Positions 47,670 to 59,007 of a DNA stretch of 64,000 nt are shown here, piece after piece. The translations under genes and the position numbers were made by a program. The stretch is from Snodgrassella alvi wkB2. Its GTDB lineage: Bacteria > Pseudomonadota > Gammaproteobacteria > Burkholderiales > Neisseriaceae. The DNA is taken from the NCBI RefSeq assembly GCF_000600005.1, contig NZ_CP007446.1, positions 1,948,894 to 2,012,893 on the forward strand, written 5' to 3'. Each line of letters starts with the position of its first letter. Within the stretch, counting starts at the first letter, position 1. The notes beneath the pieces were generated by a model. It was given only the letters and a program-made list of their open reading frames with translations, was not told where the DNA came from and made no database searches.

Positions 47670-49727
47670 TCAGCCGACCTTCATACCCGGTTCAGCCCCA
47701 CTATCCACATCCAGTAAAAACAGTTTGCCATTACCGGCTGCTGAAGTAATCATCCCTTCAGACATGCCAAATTTTGCCATTTTACGCGGCGCAAAATTGG
47801 CTACCACAATGACCATTCTTCCAGTCAGTTTTTCCGGTTCAGGATAGCTGGCGGCAATACCAGAGAATATTGTGCGCTGCTCAAAACCAAGATCAAGCTG
47901 AAATTTGAGCAGTTTGCTACTGCCTTCGACTTTTTCGCATGTCAACACTTTGGCAACACGCATATCGATTTTCATAAAGTCATCAAATGAAGCCGTATCT
48001 GCCACAGGCTCATACTTTGTTTCAGCAGCAGTCTCAACTGTCTGAATATTCTGCTGATTCGCGGCAATCAGGTCATCAATCTGTTTCTGTTCCACCCGGT
48101 GCATCAGATGCTGATATGCATTGATGTGATGACCGGCAGGTAATAAGGTTGTACTATCAGCCCAGCTTAATGGCGCCACATTCAGAAAAGCGGCTGCTTC
48201 TGTAGCAAGCTTAGGCAATACTGGTGACATATATACGGTCAGAATACGGAAAGCATTAATCAGTTCACTGCATACTTGCTGTAAACGTGTCTCCTGTCCT
48301 TCCTGTCGCGCCAGCTCCCATGGTTTGTTGGCATCGACATACTCATTCACCACATCAGCTAATGCCATGATTTCACGTAAGGCACGCGCATACTCACGTG
48401 CTTCAAAGCTGGCAGCAATATTTTCACTTTGCGCCTGTAGCTGTGGTAACAGCTCGCTGTTGCTAACATCAGCCAGTGTTCCCTGAAAGCGTTTGCTGAT
48501 GAATCCGGCAGCACGTGCGGCGATATTTATGTATTTACCAACCAAATCACTATTAACCCGGGCGATAAAATCATTCAGATTTAAATCCAGATCTTCAATT
48601 CTGCTATTGAGTTTGGCTGCAAAATAATAACGCAGCCATTCGGGATTCAGTCGCTGCTCAAGATAGGAATGGGCTGTGATAAAAGTACCGCGTGATTTGG
48701 ACATTTTCTGTCCGTCTACCGTGAGAAAACCGTGTGCAAATATGCCTGTTGGTGCCCGCAGATTGGCGTATTGCAAAGTAGCCGGCCAGAATAATGCATG
48801 AAAATATAAAATATCCTTACCGATGAAATGATACATTTCGGTATCAGTATCAGCACAGAACCACTGATCAAAATCAATGCCCAGACGTTCACAAAGGTTT
48901 TTAAATGATGCCATGTAGCCGATAGGTGCATCCAGCCACACATAAAAATATTTACCGGGAGCATCCGGAATTTCAAAGCCGAAATAAGGCGCATCACGAC
49001 TGATATCCCAATCACTCAGGCTATCGTTCTGCAACCATTCATTCATTTTATTCAGGGCTTCTGCCTGCAAATGCGGCTGCTCGCGACCATTTTTCAGCTT
49101 GGTACTGCCGGCAGTCCACTGTTTCAGATAATCCGCACATTCTCCGAGTTTAAAGAAGAAATGCTCAGATTCTTTCAATACAGGAGTGGCGCCGGAAATA
49201 GCAGAATACGGTTTAATCAGTTCGGTAGGACTATAAGTAGTGCCGCATACTTCACAATTATCACCATACTGATCCTGTGCATGACATTTCGGACATTCAC
49301 CTTTAACAAAACGATCGGGCAGAAACAGATTTTTTTCCGGATCAAATAATTGCTCAATAGTACGGCTTTCAATTTTTCCATTGGCTTTTAAAGCCAGATA
49401 AATGCTGCGTGATAAAGCTTTATTTTCAGGTGAGTGCGTACTGTAATAATTATCATAGCCAATACCAAAGCCGGTAAAATCAGCCAGATGATTCTGACGT
49501 ACCTGAGTAATCATTTCTTCCGGTGTTATTCCCTGTTTCTGTGCCGCCAGCATGACCGGCGTACCATGCGTATCGTCTGCACAGACGTAATAGCATTCAT
49601 GTCCGCGTGCTTTCTGGAAACGCACCCAGATATCAGTCTGAATATGTTCAACCATATGTCCCAGATGAATATTACCGTTTGCATAGGGCAAGGCTGAAGT
49701 AACCAGTATTTTGCGTTGTTTTGTCAT
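47670..49727 (-). CDS. metG: Methionyl-tRNA synthetase
   Basis: Class I synthetase charging tRNA-Met. The 685-residue protein has [20 protein letters not shown] with the HIGH motif, a four-cysteine zinc knuckle ([18 protein letters not shown]), the [12 protein letters not shown] loop, and a C-terminal EMAP-like tRNA-binding domain from about residue 580 ([15 protein letters not shown]). Full length for the dimeric E. coli-type enzyme. It is followed by a strong terminator. The ribosome site is weak. Confidence 0.96.
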   Translation of the reverse strand: MTKQRKILVTSALPYANGNIHLGHMVEHIQTDIWVRFQKARGHECYYVCADDTHGTPVMLAAQKQGITPEEMITQVRQNHLADFTGFGIGYDNYYSTHSPENKALSRSIYLALKANGKIESRTIEQLFDPEKNLFLPDRFVKGECPKCHAQDQYGDNCEVCGTTYSPTELIKPYSAISGATPVLKESEHFFFKLGECADYLKQWTAGSTKLKNGREQPHLQAEALNKMNEWLQNDSLSDWDISRDAPYFGFEIPDAPGKYFYVWLDAPIGYMASFKNLCERLGIDFDQWFCADTDTEMYHFIGKDILYFHALFWPATLQYANLRAPTGIFAHGFLTVDGQKMSKSRGTFITAHSYLEQRLNPEWLRYYFAAKLNSRIEDLDLNLNDFIARVNSDLVGKYINIAARAAGFISKRFQGTLADVSNSELLPQLQAQSENIAASFEAREYARALREIMALADVVNEYVDANKPWELARQEGQETRLQQVCSELINAFRILTVYMSPVLPKLATEAAAFLNVAPLSWADSTTLLPAGHHINAYQHLMHRVEQKQIDDLIAANQQNIQTVETAAETKYEPVADTASFDDFMKIDMRVAKVLTCEKVEGSSKLLKFQLDLGFEQRTIFSGIAASYPEPEKLTGRMVIVVANFAPRKMAKFGMSEGMITSAAGNGKLFLLDVDSGAEPGMKVG

Positions 49728-49827
49728 GATTGATGTATCGTTAGAATCTAGTAAAAATCGTTGAAATTATACCAGAGCCGTTTCTCTGCTACAGTAACGG
49801 CTCATAAACCACTCACGTGCCGGAATA

Positions 49828-50391
49828 TTAGTCAGTTTTCTGCTGCAAGCGGGAAATTCGGGCGGCCAGTCGGGCTGTATCATCACGTAATGTCTCGACC
49901 TGAGCAGAAAAACGTTGTAATTGCTTCTGCCCGACCACAATCGCATCACTTTCCTGTGCATAATCTGCGACCTGTGCTGCAATATTCTGACCAATAGCGC
50001 AGCCTTGCTGATAGAGACTCTCCAGTTCCAGCGCCACCTTTCCGCCCACAGCATCACCAAGCAGTCTGGCCAGATCGTCACGCCAGTCATACCGCAATGC
50101 CTGTATAAGCGGCAAAATCGCCATACCAAAAGTACGGTCACCAGTAATTTGTACGTCACCCACTCCCGGCTGTACACCACTGAGCATTTTAGTCAGAGCT
50201 GTCGGAGCGATAATAATGGTGGTTTCAGCTTCGGCAGAATCTTCCTGCCAGAATCCTTGATCATCAATGCGCCCTTTAAGAGTCAGCATAGGCAACACCA
50301 GCGCTACAACCCGTTGCCGGTATTGCTGCCAGCGCACTTTAAGTTCCACATTCTGCTGGATAAGGTGATTAAGTACAGCTAAGGTCAGCAT
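49828..50391 (-). CDS. ubiJ: SCP2-domain protein, probable UbiJ
   Basis: Accessory lipid-binding factor of the aerobic ubiquinone biosynthesis complex in relatives. The 187-residue protein opens MLTLAVLNHLIQQN, has an SCP2-like segment (TIIIAPTALTKMLSGVQPGV and DVQITGDRTFGMAILPLIQ, part shown), and a C-terminal coiled coil (QRFSAQVETLRDDTARLAAR). This order matches UbiJ/YigP. The start at 50391 is chosen over 50433 because relatives begin MLTLAVLNHLI. It overlaps the end of the upstream LOG-family gene by 7 nt, so the two are translationally coupled. No ubiE or ubiB gene is adjacent. Confidence 0.78.
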   Translation of the reverse strand: MLTLAVLNHLIQQNVELKVRWQQYRQRVVALVLPMLTLKGRIDDQGFWQEDSAEAETTIIIAPTALTKMLSGVQPGVGDVQITGDRTFGMAILPLIQALRYDWRDDLARLLGDAVGGKVALELESLYQQGCAIGQNIAAQVADYAQESDAIVVGQKQLQRFSAQVETLRDDTARLAARISRLQQKTD

Positions 50392-50990
50392 AAAGTTTCT
50401 CTGGTTTGCTGCGCCCATTGCGGAGTAACCCATTTAACTGCATCACGCGGCTGCCAGAGGCGCATTTGTTCCAGCAGCTCCGCTGGTTTGGCGGACTGAC
50501 AAAGTAAATCCATGTTTTCCGGCGGCATAAAACCGGCAGTGACTGTATTTTGCAGCATTTGAATTAAGGGATCAAAGAAACCGGCTACATTCAGAATTCC
50601 TATCGGATGGGGATGCAGTTTCAGCTGAGCTTGTGAGAGAACTTCAAACAGTTCTTCATAAGTTCCCAGTCCGCCGGGCATGGCAATAAAGCCGTTAGCC
50701 AGTTCAATCATTTTATTTTTGCGCTCGGTCATATTGGTGGTTTCATACAATTCGGTTAACCCCGGATGCGCACCTTCCAGATTTTTGAGAAAACTCGGAA
50801 TAACACCAATAACTTCACCACCATGTTCCAGTACAGCAGTAGCAATCGTACCCATCAGACCAATATTGCCGCCACCATAAACCAGACGGTATCCCTGCTG
50901 AGCCATTTCCTGTCCCAGCTGCTGAGCTGCGTCGAAATAAGCTTTGTTCTGCCCCAGATTAGAACCACAATATACAACAATATTTTTCAT
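50385..50990 (-). CDS. LOG-family protein (TIGR00730, nucleotide 5'-monophosphate phosphoribohydrolase)
   Basis: A 201-residue Rossmann-like protein with the family signature PGGLGTYEELFEVLSQAQL and the opening IVVYCGSNLGQNKAYFDAAQ. Relatives cleave the N-glycosidic bond of nucleoside monophosphates, and plant and actinobacterial members release cytokinin bases. The physiological substrate in Neisseriaceae is unknown. GGAGA lies 10 nt before the ATG. It ends inside ubiJ (7-nt overlap). A gap of 63 nt follows pheA on the same strand. Confidence 0.9.
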   Translation of the reverse strand: MKNIVVYCGSNLGQNKAYFDAAQQLGQEMAQQGYRLVYGGGNIGLMGTIATAVLEHGGEVIGVIPSFLKNLEGAHPGLTELYETTNMTERKNKMIELANGFIAMPGGLGTYEELFEVLSQAQLKLHPHPIGILNVAGFFDPLIQMLQNTVTAGFMPPENMDLLCQSAKPAELLEQMRLWQPRDAVKWVTPQWAQQTRETLC

Positions 50991-51053
50991 ATTTGTTTTA
51001 TCTCCATGCCAGAAGTCAATGGTATCTGCTTCAGATAAATATTAACTTTGCAT

Positions 51054-52130
51054 TTAAATCACAGCCTGCGGATAAGAACCAATTATTTTCAGAAAAGCTG
51101 AACGCTGTTGCAAGACAGCCAATGCAGCTGCCACATCCTCATTCTGCTGATGACCTTCGATATCGATAAAAAACACATATTCCCACAAACCACCACGACT
51201 GGGACGACTTTCTAGTTTTGTCATAGATACCTGATGATCTGCAAAAGGCTGAAGTAAATCATGCATGGCACCAGCTTTATTGGGCGCAGCCACAACCAGT
51301 GATGTTTTATCTTTACCGCTGCTGGTCGTAATATTCCGCCCTAATACCAGAAAACGGGTAGTATTATTTGGTTCGTCTTCGATATTCTGAGCCAGTATCT
51401 GCAACTGATAGTAATCGGCAGCCATCATTGAGGCAATGGCCGCTGCACTACTGTCTGCGGCAGCCAGTCGTGCTGCTTCTGCATTACTGGCAACAGCTAT
51501 CCGGGCTACCTGCTCCGGCAGGTTTTTATCCAGCCAGTTCCGGCATTGTGACAGTGCCTGAGCATGTGCATAAACCTTAGTGATATCCTGTTGCGATGCT
51601 ACAGCACGCAGTAGCTGATGATGAATGCGCAGATTGACTTCACCACAGGCTTTCAAAGGCGTGGTTAATAACAGGTCGAGACTGCGCCCCACCGACCCCT
51701 CAGTAGAGTTTTCGACAGGTGTCACCACATAATCGGCCTGCTGCGCTTCGACCAGACGGAAACATTCATCAATTGAAGTACACGGATGTGTCTGTGCAGC
51801 CTGACCGAAATGTTTAATAGCAGCCTGTTCGGTAAATGTACCCTTAGGTCCGAGATAAGCGACAGTTAACGGTCGTTCCAGTGCCAGACATTCACTCATA
51901 ATCGCCCGCTGTAAACGGGCAACTGCCTGACCGGACAATGGTCCCGGATTTTGTTCCTGAATCCGGCGTAAAACGACTGCTTCACGTTCAGGACGGTACA
52001 CTATGCCTTCCCCCTTTAATGTACCAATGGCCTGAGCATGAGTGGCTCGCTGGTTTAACAAACGCAGAATTTCACTGTCAATCCGGTCTATTGCGTCGCG
52101 GTGTGGTTTGAGTTTATCGTTATCAGACAT
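51054..52130 (-). CDS. pheA: Bifunctional chorismate mutase / prephenate dehydratase
   Basis: Two steps of phenylalanine synthesis in one chain, 358 residues. The N-terminal AroQ mutase (about 8-90) has HRDAIDRIDSEILRLLNQRA. The dehydratase follows (VAYLGPKGTFTEQAA, VENSTEGSVGRSLDLL), then a C-terminal ACT domain with the phenylalanine-binding TKLESRPSRGGLWEY. The start at 52130 (MSDNDKLKPHRDAID) is chosen over an in-frame codon at 52259 that lies inside the upstream MFS gene. The Shine-Dalgarno is weak. A terminator for the MFS gene lies between the two. Confidence 0.95.
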   Translation of the reverse strand: MSDNDKLKPHRDAIDRIDSEILRLLNQRATHAQAIGTLKGEGIVYRPEREAVVLRRIQEQNPGPLSGQAVARLQRAIMSECLALERPLTVAYLGPKGTFTEQAAIKHFGQAAQTHPCTSIDECFRLVEAQQADYVVTPVENSTEGSVGRSLDLLLTTPLKACGEVNLRIHHQLLRAVASQQDITKVYAHAQALSQCRNWLDKNLPEQVARIAVASNAEAARLAAADSSAAAIASMMAADYYQLQILAQNIEDEPNNTTRFLVLGRNITTSSGKDKTSLVVAAPNKAGAMHDLLQPFADHQVSMTKLESRPSRGGLWEYVFFIDIEGHQQNEDVAAALAVLQQRSAFLKIIGSYPQAVI

Positions 52131-52174
52131 AATTAGTAGTGTTATTAATAGTTTATTCGAAAAAACAAGAAAAA

Positions 52175-52195
52175 GGCAGCCTACTGCGGGCTGCC
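52175..52195 (-). terminator. Terminator of the Bcr-type MFS gene, AGGCTGCC arms
   Basis: GGCAGCC / GGCTGCC 7-bp GC-only stem, 7-nt loop; on the minus strand it leads into TTTTTC. It begins 6 nt past the stop codon. The right arm, read on the minus strand, gives AGGCTGCC, sharing the core discussed for 55646-55670. Confidence 0.8.
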
Positions 52196-52200
52196 CGTTA

Positions 52201-53424
52201 TTATTTATGTTTTTTTTGCCATGCGGTATGTGATAAAGCCCATAATAATACGGCACCACAACTGGTGGAAATCAGCATCATTGTCGGCATCACATGTGTC
52301 GAACCATTATGCAGCAGTGTAGTCAGCCAGCCTACAGTAGCGGCAATCAGAAACTGCATTGTTCCCAGTACAGCATTGGCACTGCCACCAATTTTACGAA
52401 AATAGCTCATGAAACACGCCTGAGTATTGGAACCAATCAAACCCTGTGAACCAATTGAAAACATAATCAGCAACAGTAACAGGAAGAAAGGCGGACGATC
52501 CATACTCCATACCACAATGGTTAATAATAAATTACAGCTTAACTGCAACAGCACACCGCCAAGCAAAATGTTGCGAGCCGGCGTAGTACGCAGACGATAG
52601 GCTGTTACCCGGTTAAACAGCATCATAGTAATCACATTGGCACCAAAGGCCCATGAATACTGATGCGGGCTAAGACCATATATATTCATGTACAAAAAGG
52701 AAGATTCAGTCAGAAATACAAACATGGCTGCAAAAGCAGCAGTTTGAAAAAACATAAATCCCAACGCTTCGCGTTCATGAAAAACCACTGAAAAATTTTC
52801 TTTTATCTTGCGAAAAACTTTGCTATCCAATGGCTGAATATCCATTTTAACCTGTGGCATAAACCGCCATACACAAATCAGTACGGCCAGAGCATATACC
52901 AGCAGAAATATAAAGATAACCCGCCAGCCGCCAAGAGCAGCCAGTGCTGTACCCAGCATGGGCGCAGCCAGTGGTGCAGCCAGAGTAATAATACCAATGG
53001 TGGCAAACATTTTCGCGGCTTCATTGCCATGAAAGAAATCACGTACAGTTGCACCAACTGTAACAGTGGCCATACCGCCGCCCAGTGCCTGAATCCAGCG
53101 CCAGAACAGCAACTCTCCGGCTGAGTGAATAAAGACAATAGCAATAGCTGACACCAGATAGACACTCAGACCAATCATAGCAATGATTTTGCGCCCCTTA
53201 ATATCGGATATTGCCCCCCCAAGCAATTGTCCGAGCGCAACACCAAACATGAAACTGGCCAGACTGCGTTCAATCTGATCAATCGGTGCATGTAAAGAAG
53301 TCGCCATTTCCGGTACAGAAGATAAATAAATATCTGTGGAAAACGGCATAATAGCCACCATTACTGACAACAATAATGCCAGATAATGCGGATTAATAGG
53401 TAACTGATTGGGGGATGTTTTCAT
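52201..53424 (-). CDS. Bcr/CflA-type multidrug MFS transporter
   Basis: Proton-driven exporter of the DHA1 Bcr/CflA group, twelve predicted membrane segments in 407 residues. MPFSTDIYLSSVPEMA is the group's first-helix signature, GVALGQLLGGAISDIKGRK the MFS A-motif between helices 2 and 3, and RWIQALGGG the helix 4 arginine motif. The substrate is not predictable. Among ATGs at 53439, 53430 and 53424, the last has GGAAAG at a suitable distance and is preferred. It lies 35 nt after argF on the same strand, so it may be transcribed with dapE-argF. Confidence 0.88.
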   Translation of the reverse strand: MKTSPNQLPINPHYLALLLSVMVAIMPFSTDIYLSSVPEMATSLHAPIDQIERSLASFMFGVALGQLLGGAISDIKGRKIIAMIGLSVYLVSAIAIVFIHSAGELLFWRWIQALGGGMATVTVGATVRDFFHGNEAAKMFATIGIITLAAPLAAPMLGTALAALGGWRVIFIFLLVYALAVLICVWRFMPQVKMDIQPLDSKVFRKIKENFSVVFHEREALGFMFFQTAAFAAMFVFLTESSFLYMNIYGLSPHQYSWAFGANVITMMLFNRVTAYRLRTTPARNILLGGVLLQLSCNLLLTIVVWSMDRPPFFLLLLLIMFSIGSQGLIGSNTQACFMSYFRKIGGSANAVLGTMQFLIAATVGWLTTLLHNGSTHVMPTMMLISTSCGAVLLWALSHTAWQKKHK

Positions 53425-53459
53425 AACCATTCTTTCCATTTACTACAGGCCTGCCCCGG

Positions 53460-54458
53460 TCAGGTAGTTAATAATGCTACCAATACTGCTTTAATGGTAT
53501 GCATCCGGTTTTCTGCCTGTTCAAAAACAATAGAAGCAACACTTTCAAATACTTCTTCACTTACTTCGGCACCATCCAGAGAAAACTCATTAAAAAGCCA
53601 CTGTCCTACCTGAGTATCGCGGTTATGAATTGCCGGCAGACAATGCATGAATTTCACTTCAGGATTATTGCTGGCAGCCATTAGACGTGCATCAACGCGG
53701 TAAGGTCTGAGCTGCTCAATCCGTTCTTTCCAGGTTTCTTTCGCTTCTCCCATTGATACCCAGACATCGGTATGAATAAAATCAGCCTGATCAACAGCTG
53801 CGGCTGCATCTTCAGTTAATGTAATCCGTGCACCGGTCTGCTTTGCAATTGAGCGGCACTGTTCTACCAGAGCGTCATTCGGCCAGAAAGCCCGCGGTGC
53901 ACCAATACGTACATCCATACCCATTTTGGCACCAGCAACCAGCAAAGAATTACCCATGTTGTAACGGGCATCACCCACATAAGCATAGGCAATCTGATTC
54001 AAAGGCTTTTTGCTGTTTTCTTTCATAGTAAGCAAATCAGCAAGCATTTGCGTCGGATGGTATTCATTGGTCAGACCATTAATCACCGGAACTCCGGCAT
54101 ATTCAGCCAGCTGCTCAACAATTTCCTGTCCGTAACCACGATACTCAATCGCGTCATACATGCGCCCCAGAACCCGTGCAGTATCACGGATACTTTCTTT
54201 ATGCCCTATCTGGCTGCCACTGCTGTCCAGATAAGTCACATGTGCACCCTGATCATGCGCAGCCACTTCAAAAGCACAACGGGTACGGGTAGATGTTTTT
54301 TCAAATATCAGAGCAATATTTTTACCAGTCAGACGCGGCTGCTCCGCTGCATTTTTCTTTTCAGCTTTCAGGCTGGCAGCCAGATCAAGCAGCGTCTGAA
54401 TTTCTGCCGGCGTATAATCCAGCAGTTTTAAAAAATGTTTCTGTTTCAGCATCCCCAT
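53460..54458 (-). CDS. argF: Ornithine carbamoyltransferase
   Basis: Forms citrulline from ornithine and carbamoyl phosphate. The 332-residue protein has the carbamoyl-phosphate loop [15 protein letters not shown], the [12 protein letters not shown] motif and the ornithine-binding [11 protein letters not shown]. The ATG at 54458 follows AAGGAG by 6 nt; upstream in-frame codons overlap dapE and add unrelated residues. It starts 10 nt after the dapE stop. Together with argG it supplies two arginine steps in this window. Confidence 0.95.
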   Translation of the reverse strand: MGMLKQKHFLKLLDYTPAEIQTLLDLAASLKAEKKNAAEQPRLTGKNIALIFEKTSTRTRCAFEVAAHDQGAHVTYLDSSGSQIGHKESIRDTARVLGRMYDAIEYRGYGQEIVEQLAEYAGVPVINGLTNEYHPTQMLADLLTMKENSKKPLNQIAYAYVGDARYNMGNSLLVAGAKMGMDVRIGAPRAFWPNDALVEQCRSIAKQTGARITLTEDAAAAVDQADFIHTDVWVSMGEAKETWKERIEQLRPYRVDARLMAASNNPEVKFMHCLPAIHNRDTQVGQWLFNEFSLDGAEVSEEVFESVASIVFEQAENRMHTIKAVLVALLTT

Positions 54459-54468
54459 TAGTTTCTCC

Positions 54469-55677
<1,209 letters not shown>

Positions 55678-55745
55678 TTACATCTTTATAAACCAATTTT
55701 TCTGTCTTGCCAAACATTTACCCAATAATTGACAATCCATACCAT

Positions 55746-56804
55746 TTATTCATACACCATTTCAGCACGTTTAACATTACACAGCAGCTCATAGGAAATG
55801 GTTCCGGCGGCGGCGGCTACTTCATTTACATTAACAACATCACCCCATAATTCCACTTCACTGCCGAGTGACTGCCGGTGGTCATCCAGTTGAACTGTCA
55901 TCATATCCATGGAAACCCGACCGAGAACACAACTGCGTACCCCGTCAATTGCCACCGGTGTGCCTGTTGCCGCACGGCGTGGATAGCCGTCAGCATAGCC
56001 GCAGGCCACCAGCCCGACACGGGTTGAACGGGTAGTGACATAACTGGCACCATAACCAATCGGTTCTCCCATCTGCAAAACCCGTTCTCCGAATACTTTA
56101 CTTACCAGCCGCATTACCGGCTTGAAACGGCTATCAGCACCACCCATCGGCGAAATACCATAAAGAGCCAGCCCCGCCCGTCCCCAGCCGCACTGTGTTT
56201 GCGGATAGGCCATTATGCCAGCTGAATTAGCCAGACTTACCTCACCGGGCAAATTGGCACAGGTCAGCTCAAAAGTACGAATCTGTTCAGCCGTCATGGT
56301 TTTCATCGGCTCATCTGCACAGGCAAAATGGGTCATTTTCACCACATCAGCTACCTTACTGCTTTGAATCAGAGCCTGATAGGCAGGTGCATAATCATGA
56401 GGGAAAAAGCCGGTTCGGTGCATACCGGAATCCATTTTCAGCCATACTGTTACCGGTTTCTGCCAGTCATAATCCAGTAAGCTTTCCAGCTGCCATAAAT
56501 TACCCACTACAGGCCACAACTGGTAACGGTCTGCCAGAGCATATTCTTCAGCAGCAAAAACCCCTTCCAGCATGATGATCGGTAATTGTATACCTGCTTC
56601 ACGCAACTGCACTGCCTCACTGATACAGGCTACCGCAAAACCATCAGCTATATCAGCCAGTGCCTGCGCGCAACGCACAGCGCCATGTCCATAAGCATTG
56701 GCCTTAACCACGGCCAGCATTTTGCCGCCGCCATGCATCTGCTTTAAAGCCAGAAAATTATCACGCAAGTGATTCAAACGAATCTGCGCAACTAACGGAC
56801 GCAT
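55746..56804 (-). CDS. alr: Alanine racemase
   Basis: PLP enzyme interconverting L- and D-alanine. The 352-residue protein has the PLP lysine in AVVKANAYGHGAV, the LKMDSGMHRTGF segment and the second catalytic base Tyr in GYGASYVTTR, then the substrate-contacting VSMDMMTVQL. Of several possible starts the ATG at 56804 has GGGGAG 5 nt upstream and matches the family opening RPLVAQIRLNHL. It follows dadA on the same strand with about 260 nt between. The pairing with dadA and Lrp suggests the catabolic (DadX-like) role, although it may also supply D-Ala for peptidoglycan if no other racemase exists. Confidence 0.92.
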   Translation of the reverse strand: MRPLVAQIRLNHLRDNFLALKQMHGGGKMLAVVKANAYGHGAVRCAQALADIADGFAVACISEAVQLREAGIQLPIIMLEGVFAAEEYALADRYQLWPVVGNLWQLESLLDYDWQKPVTVWLKMDSGMHRTGFFPHDYAPAYQALIQSSKVADVVKMTHFACADEPMKTMTAEQIRTFELTCANLPGEVSLANSAGIMAYPQTQCGWGRAGLALYGISPMGGADSRFKPVMRLVSKVFGERVLQMGEPIGYGASYVTTRSTRVGLVACGYADGYPRRAATGTPVAIDGVRSCVLGRVSMDMMTVQLDDHRQSLGSEVELWGDVVNVNEVAAAAGTISYELLCNVKRAEMVYE

Positions 56805-57061
56805 CATTGCTCCCCTGTTATCCTGATTATCAAATTTCATTATTTAAGCAAAGCCGCCATGCAGCAACAGCTTTCAGTAATAAAATTTTATCATTATCCC
56901 TATCTGAATTTCATATATCACCATAACTGCCAGCCGTATCAGATAAATTAATAATATATTAATATTATGATAAAAAATTTTACCGTTTCTGTCTGCCCTG
57001 ACAAACGAGACAAAATAAGCACCGATAAGAGCAAAATTTACCCGAATCGTTCTTAACTTGC

Positions 57062-58318
57062 TTAAACATAACGAGCCAGCGATAAATCACTGGTTTCAAT
57101 TTCCGGTTTAACACCACTAATCAAATCAGCCAGAATTCTTCCCGAACCCAGCCCCATTGTCCAGCCCAGCGTACCATGTCCGGTATTGATAGACAGATTC
57201 ACAAAACGGCTGGCGCCTATAATCGGCGTACTGTCCGGTGTCATCGGGCGCAGACCGCTCCAGAAAAAAGCTTCCGAAGTCCGGCAGCTATCCGGAAATA
57301 AATCATTCACCACCAAATCCAGTGTCGCTTTACGTTTAGGATTCAGATGAATACGATAACCAGACAACTCAGCCATACCACCGGCACGGATACGTTTATC
57401 AAAACGCGTTACTGCTACTTTATAAGTTTCATCAATCACAGTAGAAACCGGTGCTTTTGCTTCATCGGTAATCGGAATAGTGAGTGAGTAACCTTTAACC
57501 GGATATACCGGCAAATTAATACCCAGTCCGCTCAGCATACTGCGACTAAAACAGCCCAGAGCACAAACATAATGGTCGGCAGTAAAGTACTGACCATTGG
57601 CCATAACACCCTTAATACTGCATTTATCCTGCTGTATTTCAGTAATAGCATGCCTGTAGAGGAATTTTACACCGAGATCTTCACATTTTCTGGCCAGCTC
57701 AGTAGTAAATAAATGGCAGTCACCCGTGCCGTCCTGAGGTAAATACAGGGCACCGGCCAGCTTTCCGGTCATATGTGCCAGTGCGGGCTCGTATTGGGTA
57801 CATTCAGCAACACTGCTGAGCTCCTGTAAAGGCACACCGAATTCCTGTAAAACAGCCACATCAGAACGGGAATCGATAACCTCTTTTTCTGTACGGAAAA
57901 TCTGTAAGGTACCTTTGCTGCGGCCTTCAAACTGAATATTTTCTTCTGCCTGCAATTGCTGTAACATCGCACGGCTGTACTCGGAAATCCGCACCATGCG
58001 TTCTTTATTAGTAGCATAGCTTCGGGCATTACAATTACGGTACATCTGCCAGAGCCATTGCAGCTGAAACAGACTGCCATCAGGCCGAAACAGCAAAGGG
58101 GAATGTTCTTTAAACAGCCATTTCCATGCTTTAGCCGGAATATTGGGTGCTGCCCACGGAGTGGTATAACCATATGATAATTGACCGGCATTGGCAAAAC
58201 TGGTTTCCATTGCGGCCTGATCAGCGCGCTCCAGCACAGTGACTTCATGTCCTGCTTTAGCCAGATACCATGCAGTACTTACCCCCACAATACCGGCTCC
58301 CATAATCAGCACTTTCAT
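57062..58318 (-). CDS. dadA: D-amino acid dehydrogenase, small subunit
   Basis: FAD enzyme oxidising D-alanine and other D-amino acids to keto acids, passing electrons to the respiratory chain. The 418-residue protein begins with the FAD-binding [21 protein letters not shown], followed by [14 protein letters not shown], the membrane-associated hydrophobic patch, [11 protein letters not shown], and the terminal [25 protein letters not shown] precedes the ATG. It is divergent from an Lrp-type regulator and upstream of alr, the arrangement of dad loci. L-Ala would be racemised by Alr and then burned through DadA. Confidence 0.94.
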   Translation of the reverse strand: MKVLIMGAGIVGVSTAWYLAKAGHEVTVLERADQAAMETSFANAGQLSYGYTTPWAAPNIPAKAWKWLFKEHSPLLFRPDGSLFQLQWLWQMYRNCNARSYATNKERMVRISEYSRAMLQQLQAEENIQFEGRSKGTLQIFRTEKEVIDSRSDVAVLQEFGVPLQELSSVAECTQYEPALAHMTGKLAGALYLPQDGTGDCHLFTTELARKCEDLGVKFLYRHAITEIQQDKCSIKGVMANGQYFTADHYVCALGCFSRSMLSGLGINLPVYPVKGYSLTIPITDEAKAPVSTVIDETYKVAVTRFDKRIRAGGMAELSGYRIHLNPKRKATLDLVVNDLFPDSCRTSEAFFWSGLRPMTPDSTPIIGASRFVNLSINTGHGTLGWTMGLGSGRILADLISGVKPEIETSDLSLARYV

Positions 58319-58355
58319 AATATCCTCTCTCTGGTAATTAACCGGAATAACCTAT

Positions 58356-58366
58356 TGGTTTAACCA
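58356..58366. promoter_or_regulatory. Palindrome in the lrp-dadA promoter region (dadA-proximal)
   Basis: TGGTTTAACCA, 5-bp arms about a central T, 38 nt upstream of dadA. Candidate operator half of the divergent control region. Confidence 0.35.
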
Positions 58367-58422
58367 CAAATTTCACAAATACCTTAATTCAGTTACTTTC
58401 CCTAGTGTAAACAAAGCCTGAT

Positions 58423-58435
58423 AGTGAATTTCACT
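58423..58435. promoter_or_regulatory. Palindrome in the lrp-dadA promoter region (central)
   Basis: AGTGAATTTCACT, perfect 6-bp arms around a central T, midway between the genes. Confidence 0.4.
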
Positions 58436-58454
58436 TTATTTAAACAAAAAAATG

Positions 58455-58474
58455 GAGTATTTTAATAAATACTC
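58455..58474. promoter_or_regulatory. Lrp-like palindrome upstream of the regulator
   Basis: GAGTATTTTAATAAATACTC: 8-bp perfect arms around TAAT, ending 21 nt before the regulator's start codon. AT-rich centre with outer G/C resembles Lrp/AsnC sites. Autoregulation is inferred. Confidence 0.5.
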
Positions 58475-58495
58475 ACATTCATACTATCAAAAACC

Positions 58496-58960
58496 ATGCA
58501 CCCTATAGATAAAGTGGACATGAAAATCTTGTCCCTGCTTCAGAAAAATGCCCGGATGACCATGACCGAGCTGGCCGATAAGGTTGGTCTTTCCACCACA
58601 CCTGTTACCGAACGGGTACGGCGGCTGGAGCGGGAAAATATTATTACCGGCTATCACGCCCGCCTCAATCCTCGTGCCCTGAATCAGAGCCTGCTGGTAT
58701 TTGTTGAAATCAAACTGCGCTCTAAATCCGGCAATATTTTTGAAGACTTCCGGCGTGAAGTTCTGACTATTCCGCATGTGCTCGAATGTCATCTGATTTC
58801 CGGTGAATACGACTACCTGATAAAAGTTCGCCTGCCGAATATGCACGCTTACCGCAACATGCTGGGTAATATTCTGTTGCAATTGCCCGCGGCGGCTGAA
58901 AGCCGCAGTTATGTTGTTATGGAAGAAGTGAAGGAAGAACAGATGTTGCATCTGGAATAA
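58496..58960 (+). CDS. Lrp/AsnC-family regulator of the dad locus
   Basis: A 154-residue leucine-responsive-type regulator. The N-terminal winged helix-turn-helix reads DKVDMKILSLLQKNARMTMT with LADKVGLSTTPVTERVRRLE, and the C-terminal RAM effector domain follows (IPHVLECHLISGEYDYLIKV). Length and order are those of Lrp. It is divergent from dadA with 177 bp between, where three palindromes lie, so it most likely acts as DadR, sensing alanine and activating dadA-alr. A genome-wide Lrp role cannot be excluded. Confidence 0.88.
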   Translation: MHPIDKVDMKILSLLQKNARMTMTELADKVGLSTTPVTERVRRLERENIITGYHARLNPRALNQSLLVFVEIKLRSKSGNIFEDFRREVLTIPHVLECHLISGEYDYLIKVRLPNMHAYRNMLGNILLQLPAAAESRSYVVMEEVKEEQMLHLE

Positions 58961-59007
58961 ATCTTTGGCTGCATTATGTCCGGTACCATTACAACGCAGC
59001 TGTATAC

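Noticed and set aside
48716-49015. 99-codon frame inside metG on the same strand
   Set aside because: It is an out-of-frame shadow within a complete synthetase gene, lacking its own ribosome site or recognisable product.
58487-58951. 154-codon open frame antisense to the Lrp-type gene
   Set aside because: It mirrors the regulator almost exactly, as shadow frames often do; the plus-strand product has a clear winged helix and RAM domain.
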